NCBI GenBank assembly: GCA_029168955.1
Contig: JAPDOI010000150.1
Location: 1-64,000, forward strand
DNA: 64,000 nucleotides
From: Aplectana chamaeleonis
Taxonomy: Eukaryota; Nematoda; Chromadorea; Rhabditida; Cosmocercidae
Direction of reading: 5' to 3'
Below, one piece after another: positions 56,992-64,000 of this stretch. The notes beneath the pieces are model-generated. The model was given only the letters and a program-made list of their open reading frames with translations, was not told the origin of the DNA and ran no database searches. How positions within the stretch are numbered: the first letter of the stretch is position 1; each line of letters begins with the position of its first letter. The translations under genes and the position numbers were made by a program.

Positions 56992-57275
56992 GCATCTTGC
57001 TACGCGCTGGCAGAAAAGAAGAAAGTTGTGGTGAACACACATCGCGGATTGTTTCAGTACACTCGGTAGCCATCCGGAAGAAAGACCGCACCTTGAATAT
57101 TTCAGCAAACTATTAACACGATGGTGTCGGGTCTGAGAGGTGTTACTAACATACCTAGAAAGCTGTGGCAAACACACATCGCGAATTGTTTCAGTACAAT
57201 CGGTTACCATTCGTAACAAAGGCTGCACCTGGAATTTTCCAGCTGATTATGAACAAAATAATTAATTTGCTCAGG
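56992..57275 (+). pseudogene. Gypsy RT segment present twice in tandem
   Basis: The block NTHRGLFQYTR ... KTAP followed by FQQTINTMVSGLRGV occurs first (about 57,030-57,150). It is then repeated as NTHRELFQYNRLPF with KAAPGIFQLIMNKII (57,168-57,265). This RT block between motifs A and C should occur once, so the two are joined halves of two copies. The YLDD motif is missing after both. Confidence 0.7.
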
Positions 57276-57425
57276 TGTCTGCTCTGGTGTTCTACATTTA
57301 CTACCAATAAATTTTCGACTGTTATCGTCCTCCTGCAGCCGCAGCTTAAAAGGGTTTTCCTCGCCAGAAGAAAGATTTACACGGTCGGAAGAAGACCGTT
57401 GAAACTTGTATCCACATGGATACAA
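57276..57425 (+). repeat. Repeat shared with 53.68-54.30 kb
   Basis: Words such as GTTATCGTCCTCCTGCAGCC and GTTGAAACTTGTATCCA are shared with 53,725-53,755 and 54,270-54,290, where the MITE at 53,756 interrupts them. The words also occur inverted near 53,412-53,430. The parent element is unknown. Confidence 0.6.
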
Positions 57426-58564
57426 CATACTAATAATATAGGAAAGCTCGAGAAATTCCCGCGATTTTCAAAGATTGGATTTTCTCTCGATGTTTTGTGT
57501 TTTGATCGATGGAGTTTAACATAATTATGAAGAGCATTTTTTTCTTCTATATAGTGCTGCCTGTTGTTTCCCGTAAGACCCAGTCGTTTGGAATGTTGCA
57601 TTCAAACATAGTAAGCTGTCTAAGTAGTGAATAATTCTAACTGTTTATTTTTGCGTGCTATCGAAGCACCAAATCTTTCAAGGTTGTTGAAGCATCTGAA
57701 TTCTTCGAAGCTAGATAGCGGAACCTAACAGATTCGCAAAAATTCTTCAAAGCGGTAAAATTCGCATCTTCGTGAAATTTGCTTTTCTGCAATTTCTTCC
57801 GTTTTCAAAGACTTTGAAGCACCAAGTTTTGCGGTTAAGTACTAAAAAGAGTTAACTCGAGGTTATTTACTCATCGACTACCTTTTTGAACAAGTGATTT
57901 TTAATTTTTGTTCAATTTTTGAAAAAAAAGTAATCGATACATTATGATTCATCGTAGAACGGGGAACTCGTCAGAGCACATAACCATGGAGTATTAATAA
58001 CTAAGTCTTAGCCTGAAAAATAACTTCTAGAAGATGCCATATTCATAAAAATGCGAAAAAGAAATTATGCAACTGAAGAATTTCGGCGAACCTGTTGTTC
58101 TGGCCCTCATTCTTCAACAGCAGTGACCGATTTGGTGCTCTGATAGGAGAAAAAAAAATTCTATTACCCGCTACTCGGACGACCCTAAATAAAATGCGAA
58201 ACTAAAAAAAAGTGAAACGTTGAAAAGTTGTACAATGCTAATTAACGAAATACGCTATACAAAGAATCGTTATTGTATAGACGTGTTCGACTGCTTGTGT
58301 CCGGCAATCGTCAGGTTGCTAGTGGCTCGGTCCCTACGCGTGGAGGACAACAAGCGAGAGCAGCACCGCTGACAGTCGGAAGAGAGAGGAAAGACTACAA
58401 GGATTGTGGACAACCAAGGTCAAAAGATGTGGTTCAGACTGGTACGATGGAGAAGAACTACGTACGTTGCGCACGACAGCGGATCTCAGTGGCCAAAAGC
58501 TTTGGAAAGAACAAACATCCGGTCCTTGTATACATGGCACGCCGTGACGGACTTGGGGGAATTC
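57426..58564. other. No recognised gene
   Basis: AT-rich at 57.5-58.2 kb. A 115-codon frame at 58,273-58,620 runs into the next MITE and shows no motif, so it is not called. Confidence 0.4.
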
Positions 58565-58568
58565 TTAA

Positions 58569-59043
58569 AGGCTGTGCTCATGATAGAAATCCCTTTTCTG
58601 TTTTTTTTCGCTTATCTTGAAAACGGTCCCATCCTGATTCCAATGATGTCTCTGGAATCGTACAAGACCTTCTGGGAATGGAGTTATAGTCCCTCAAAAA
58701 CTGAGATGGGGAAGCATGGTGGGCGAGTTGTCCGAGGCTTGTAACTTCCGTCTTTTGCAGCCGATGTATGCGAGCTGATCTGAGTAAAGAGAGAAGTTGA
58801 GAATGAAGGGAAGAACGGGGCTTTTGATCGGAAACCATGGCTCATCTGACGATCTGTTCACGTTGAGGGACGGAAAGGGGCCGGACTTTCCCAGAGCTGC
58901 GGGGTTTGCCCACTTTTCTGAGCCGTTCTGCGGCTCCTGGGTAGCTATTCGTCCCGTATTTTTGACGCTGTTCTGCTTCTGAGAGCCACGAGAAGCGTTT
59001 GTAATGGAAAATTCGAGGATGAAGTTTATCATGAACACTGCCT
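58569..59043. mobile_element. TTAA-flanked MITE, AGGCAG family, copy 3
   Basis: TTAA occurs at 58,565-58,568 and 59,044-59,047. The ends are AGGCTGTGCTCATGAT and the inverse of AGGCAGTGTTCATGAT. The interior aligns with the copy at 5,504-5,983 (CGCTTATCTTGAAAACGGT and AAGCATGGTGG..GAGTTGT). There is no coding capacity. Confidence 0.85.
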
Positions 59044-59047
59044 TTAA

Positions 59048-62000
59048 GGAATAGGAACTGTTATATTTCATTCAGTCTAGCTGCTTCTTTCGTAGACTCC
59101 CATTTGACACTGCTATCACCCTTGATTATCACTTGTTTTCTCGAGTTGCATTCCTCATTCTATTATCCGGAGGAGTGGGAAAATACAGGCTCAAATGCTG
59201 TCATCCTTTGCAGTTTTCGTTCTTCAAACTTCGTTGATAAATGGTAGGATCGATACCGGCCTATTTATGTTGTCACCTTGACCACGTTTGAGAGCATGAA
59301 TGCTGCCTTTGGAGCTCCTCTAGCAAGGCTGGGAGCACAAGAAGGTACCACATGCTGAGTTCCGGACCGCAATGGAAATACTTTTCTAGAAAAATAAGCT
59401 GGTTTTAACGAAACGATTCGAGCTCATGTATAGAACTCAGAAGCTTGTCCGAGCTCTCCACGATGAAAGTCGACGGCAAATGGGGGTAACTTTGGCGCTA
59501 TCAAGGAATGCAGTGATGCATTTGTAATGACTGCTTTTTCGTTTCTTGTTTTTTTTTGCGTTTCTTTCATCGTTGTAACAGAAGCAAATTGTCTTCTGTC
59601 GTAACGAGGTTTAACTCTCAAAGAACGAGAATCTGACTTTGAAGGACGCCTTAGAACAAGAAAGAAAGAAAGAAGGCCGAAGCGTACAGGCGCGTGGGAG
59701 CAGATGCCTCTCTTCTCGAGAAGGAAAACTAGGAGTGGTTCGGCTTAGAAGCACTTGTAAAGACCAGAACTTGCTCCCAAATACGATTCCTAAATCGAAG
59801 TGTGGAGAAGCTGTTCAAAAGCTCAGATCGAGATAAAATGAAATACTCTAGAGAACGCCAGGTACGAGAGCCCAAAAAATAGCCGAGCCTACTGCAGAAC
59901 GTACAAGAAGAATTGGCAGTATTTGATGATGCGCAGGAGTAAAGTGAGATGTGGAGATGAAGGCTCCTGCCAGAGGCACCGGTGGTATGTAGTCTCCCCG
60001 GAGCTCCGCAGTGAAAAATAATTGCAGTGAACGCGGCTCCCATTAGTATTAACTCCAGCCTATTTTAGCACATTCACGACAACGCCTCATTTTGTTTCAG
60101 GTTTCTGTTTTCAATTTCTTTATGGCTCAGATTTCGTTGCGATGGGCGTGAAAGATTATATCTCGTCGATATTCTGGGGGCCTAATCGGGATAGTGATGG
60201 GGATAGTGTCACGTTTCTAGTCGAAAAGATCACGACTCCAACTATGATTTCCTTATCGGAAAGCTAAGAAATGTCAACGGGAGAAAAAAAAAGCTTATAG
60301 AAAGCTCTTTTTTATTTCGTTGCCGTTTCTCAGCTTTCCGAAATCTTTCCTGGAAGGAAATCATACCTGAAGAGCAATTGTTTTCGCAGCCGTTTTTTTC
60401 TATTTGGGTTCGAGCTATTTTCAAATTTTTTCTATTTGAGGCTACAGACGGACCACGAGCTTTGTAGTGGAGTCTAGGATAAGTTGATACATTCGACATA
60501 AGGTCGGAGAGATCGTTCTTGAGGCGGAGAAAGCAAATTTTAAAAAGCGTATCACACCGGTGGGACACGTGGTCGTGAATTTCTCGATAACGTAGAGTCG
60601 AGCAACCGGTGGGAGAACGCAGCAGGATATGAGGCAGGCTCAACAAAGGCTTATTTTTAATCGCGGCATGGATTGTCGAGTGCATTGCATCGTCGTGATC
60701 TCACCCAAAATGCGGTATACCTGCAGTATTCCTCCAAAAATCCTAACCGAGAACCTTTTGCGGCTGAACCAACAACGATGTAGCTGCACATTAACAACAT
60801 ATTTCAAACTTCTCAAAAAAGCCTTTGGGCTCTAATGAGAGGAAGAGCGGTTAGTGAAAGTGTTTTCGGAGTACATCGTGACCTGAGAATATAACAAAGC
60901 GGGATTCACGGTGGGATTTCAAGCATTAATTTGGCACCTACATAGAAATTGGCCGCTGAAATTCTTCCGCCTTGTTTACGGGGAAGGACTTCAACATTTG
61001 TAGAGCTCCGCGAGTCAGAAACGTTTTTGAGCTCAAACTTCGAAAGTTGTAGTCAATCTCAGAATTGCTGGACAGGATAAAAGGCCCGCTGGTTACCATA
61101 GGCTGCATCAGCGGCGTGTTCGGTATAACTCAACTCAGAAATACTGATAGAGATGAGTCCAGAGTTATGAAAGTGATACAATCAGAAATCAGTCGCCCCA
61201 CTGATGGTTTAGTTTTTTTAGCGAACTACATCTGTGAACATCCGCGAGGTTCCGTTTAGCATGAATTAGTCTTCAAATTCCATGTCCGTTGAATGCCTCG
61301 CTGCTGTCCTTGCAGAGCTATCCTAAAATAGCATTGATTTTGCGCTGTCGCAATGTAAACGTCCGATGCAACTGTGTTGTATGTGAAAAAACCTCCTGTG
61401 TGGACAGTGAAAACACTCACATACAAGGAAGCAGCTGCCAGTTTGGCAATCAAGGGAACGTCAAGCGAATCGAACACAAGCACAATAACATATGGAAAAA
61501 AGACGCGAAATGGGCAGTTTGCAACAAAAGTGTCATTCGTATGTAACTACATACTCAGAGAGGTACCGCAGCACCAGTGGTGCACCCCTGTGGTACAGAT
61601 CTTCGCTGTAACTCCTCATTTACACGATGGATAGCCCTACTTTCACATAAAAATCGGCTCTATTCAAGGCGCAAATGCTCATATAAAATTATACGTGGCG
61701 TGCAATGAACGTAACAAAGAAGAGGGCCAGGTTGCACGAAAAGAGTAATTGCAGATATTTGCGAGGAAGTTCCCTAGGACGATAGACCTAATTTGGTCGT
61801 TATCACTCGGTCGAGGGAGGAGTAGCGAGTCGTTCCCCCGGAAGGGGACGTCTCGCCCCTCTACCCTCGAATTAAGTTCGAAACAGTCAACTCGTGGGGA
61901 GAACAAGGGAATTTCCCGTGTGAAAATGAAAACTGAGAGTTCAGATGAAGCTATTCTTTTAACAAGGGCTCTCTGCTTACCGAAAAAAAATTATCGATAC

Positions 62001-63506
62001 ACCGAATCTGCATTAAAAGTGCTCTAACATGACAAGAGGAAATGGTTCCATCTTGGAGCAAATCCCACGCTATACTGTGCAGCACTCAAGCTTTCCGGGT
62101 TGGGTCGGCATAATGTATACCAGGTCGTAGACGATAAGCAACAACGCTTTTCTTCAGTCAGTTACCGCTCCAGACCACGCTCTTTGTAGCAGGATCCGAA
62201 ACGTTACCTTGAACTTATTTCGTAGTAGGCCTCTAATCAGAATCAACTCGACAAAATCCGCTAGTTTTCTGACTGTGAGCAGCCGGTACTTGCCTTGCTC
62301 CCTTGAGAGTGATATTAGCACTGCTTCCTACCGACATCCCTCAAAGAGAGGCAGGGTTGCTCGCCGATTCCTGAGTTGGTCATACCTACTTGATTGACAG
62401 CCTGTAGTTGGACTCGCTAGATCTGGGAGGGGCAGATAGTACGAGGCATTTGAATTATGGGTTGCGAACACCTGTACCTACTCAAACAACACTTGAGCTG
62501 AATAACACTCACAAGAAAAATTGTTCTTTGCTCACATTCTCAAGTGTGCATCTATACTTTTGAAACAGCCTATATTGGCGTTTACTGCCAAATTTAAGGC
62601 TTTTTTCACTTTGACTCCGGAAATGTTGTGCGGTAGGGTTTTTCGTCATGGTGAGATCAGTGCTGGGCATAGCTACCGTGAAAATTTTGAGCCAGATCCA
62701 ACAATGACTCGTTAGAGGGTGCGTCCATAATTTGAAACGTGCTGTATGATTATATGATGCCATTGCAATTTCTCGCGATACACTCTTCTATTCTCAAAAG
62801 TCGATTGAGGAAATTTCGGTTCGAAAAAGTAGTCCTAAGTGATTTTTATTTGTGGTTTTTTGAACGTAGCTGTTATATAGGCAACAAGAGCTCCTATCAT
62901 GTATGGAAAACTCAAAAACAGAGTTCATCTTGAACGTTGCATTCGGTCATGCTCAGAAGAGGTGCAAAGACGCTCTTCAACATTCTGATCGTAGGTTTGA
63001 AGGAGGTCTATCTCGTTCTACGAAACGCAGGCCGATAACTCCGGGAGGCCCTATCCACATGAGAGGCAGTGTATGAAGAAAAATACTTAGCAAATTTATT
63101 CAGAAGTCTAACCCAACACGACATTTCAGGAATCAGGAGTTGTTAAGAGTAGTGCCGCTAGGGGAAGGAAGTTTTCGGATTCCATATACATGACATGTTT
63201 CCGCGCCAGCTTTTCATGCATGTAATCCAAACAAATTATCAGCTATGTAGGGCACGTATGCCATGACTGCCTGCTCAAATACTCCTTCACCAACAGAATG
63301 GGGTCTCTATACGAAAACCGTATTTAAACGCATTCGACAGTTCAACTCCACCAACTTTTTCGCTTCAGCGGGTAGCTTGGTCTAGTCATACTTGCTCGCG
63401 AAGTCTGCATTTAAAAGGACCCATTAACGCTTTTTTGCTCAATCCCACAAGCTTTCATTCAATTTTCAATACTTCATTACTTTCATACTCTCTTACCTAC
63501 TTGCAG
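59048..63506. other. Long stretch without a recognised gene
   Basis: About 4.4 kb with only short frames on both strands. Near 59,270-59,312, ACCACGTTTGAGAGCATGAA followed by TGCTGCCTTT resembles the right end of the TACACGCTCGTAAACGT MITE family, as a decayed end. Otherwise I see no repeat, domain or splice structure I can defend; promoter sequence for the next gene may lie at its right end. Confidence 0.4.
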
Positions 63507-63612
63507 ATGCGGATCTTCTTGTTGCTCGGACTATTCTGCATCGTTTACGCTGATAATGTGACAGAAGCTGAGAATCAAGCTATTAAGCGGGATTGTGGTA
63601 AACGCTCTCTAA
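63507..63612 (+). CDS. First exon of a small secreted protein gene
   Basis: The ATG at 63,507 directly follows ACTTGCAG, a nematode-type acceptor, which suggests trans-splicing of a leader onto this start. It encodes MRIFLLLGLFCIVYA, a clear signal peptide, then DNVTEAENQAIKRDCGKRSL. The frame ends at a GTGAGT donor (63,613). The mature part has two dibasic sites (KR) around RDCG, as in processed peptides, but also fits many small secreted nematode proteins. The remaining exons lie beyond the window or were not recognised in 63.6-64.0 kb. No family is assigned. Confidence 0.55.
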
Positions 63613-64000
63613 GTGAGTAGTACTTTTGCATCTAAAAGAGTGAATAACACAATCACGTCTAGTTCCGCACGAAACACTATACCGAAAATGTTTCAGAGTT
63701 GAAAGACCTTTTTCATTCACCCCGAGCCTAAATGAAGATTAGATAAGGAGTCTGTGTTTCTGCCACAAAACTTTGACAGTCCATCTTCAACGGTGATCTT
63801 ATCGACATGTACACCACCCAAGTTGTTATGGAAAACGCGATAGTCATCAAGAACGACGTATCTAGTTGTTTTAAGGGTTGCTAAATGGTTTAGCCCATCG
63901 CATTGAGGGTTCGGCTAAGAGCTCCTGTTACATCTCGTTGATACTCTCCTGCACGACTTTTCTTCAAACCTGTATTTTCAATCTGCATGTGAAACAGCGA
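63613..64000. other. Probable intron of the secreted-protein gene
   Basis: Starts with a GTGAGT donor. No second exon could be assigned before the window ends. Confidence 0.35.

Noticed and set aside
58273..58620. A 115-codon plus-strand gene
   Set aside because: Its last part runs into the TTAA MITE at 58,569, and no motif is visible.

Overview
The window looks like repeat-rich eukaryotic DNA, most probably from a nematode. The signs are TTTTCAG/TTGCAG splice acceptors, a 54-base intron in a kelch-type gene, Gypsy elements with a nematode-style Gag, tandem TTTGCCG tracts, and a signal-peptide exon whose ATG directly follows TTGCAG, as expected for trans-splicing. No bacterial gene, operon, tRNA, rRNA or CRISPR array is visible. 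A species cannot be named from the sequence alone.

Left part (1-20.5 kb). A Gypsy-type LTR retrotransposon lies on the minus strand at 2,804-12,987. It has two recognisable LTRs, a 5-bp target duplication (GTTAC), a polypurine tract, a candidate primer-binding site, and decayed gag, RT, RNase H and integrase blocks. Later insertions split it: a PIF/Harbinger-like MITE inside integrase, a TTAA-flanked MITE, a LINE fragment next to RNase H, and tandem repeats. Downstream are an ATTCGAATA-type element, a mariner-type MITE, an inverted-repeat element, a second TTAA MITE and a satellite of about 146 bp.

Centre (20.5-37.9 kb). This is the dominant feature: about 16 kb of a 42-bp tandem repeat, estimated at 380 copies. 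Nearly every unit carries a 16-bp perfect palindrome, CTGATGACGTCATCAG, which contains the CREB/ATF full site TGACGTCA. The palindromic block is nearly invariant while the rest of the unit varies and is organised into higher-order repeats. A 1,286-bp mariner (27,723-29,008) sits in the array at a TA, and removing it restores an unbroken unit. Three of six frames stay open for kilobases because 42 is a multiple of 3. I read these frames as by-products, not as proteins.

Right part (37.9-64 kb). Two nested inverted-repeat structures (37,989-38,612 and 38,613-42,974) are followed by several MITEs with target duplications. Next come a LINE C-terminus, a three-exon fragment of a kelch-repeat gene (44,887-46,049), a GC-rich Harbinger-like element, further MITEs and fragments of related Gypsy elements (53.2-57.3 kb). 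The last few kb are mostly featureless, ending with the first exon of a small secreted protein (63,507-63,612).

Apart from the kelch fragment and the secreted-protein exon, nothing here looks like a working host gene. The window is best read as a satellite block in a transposon graveyard.
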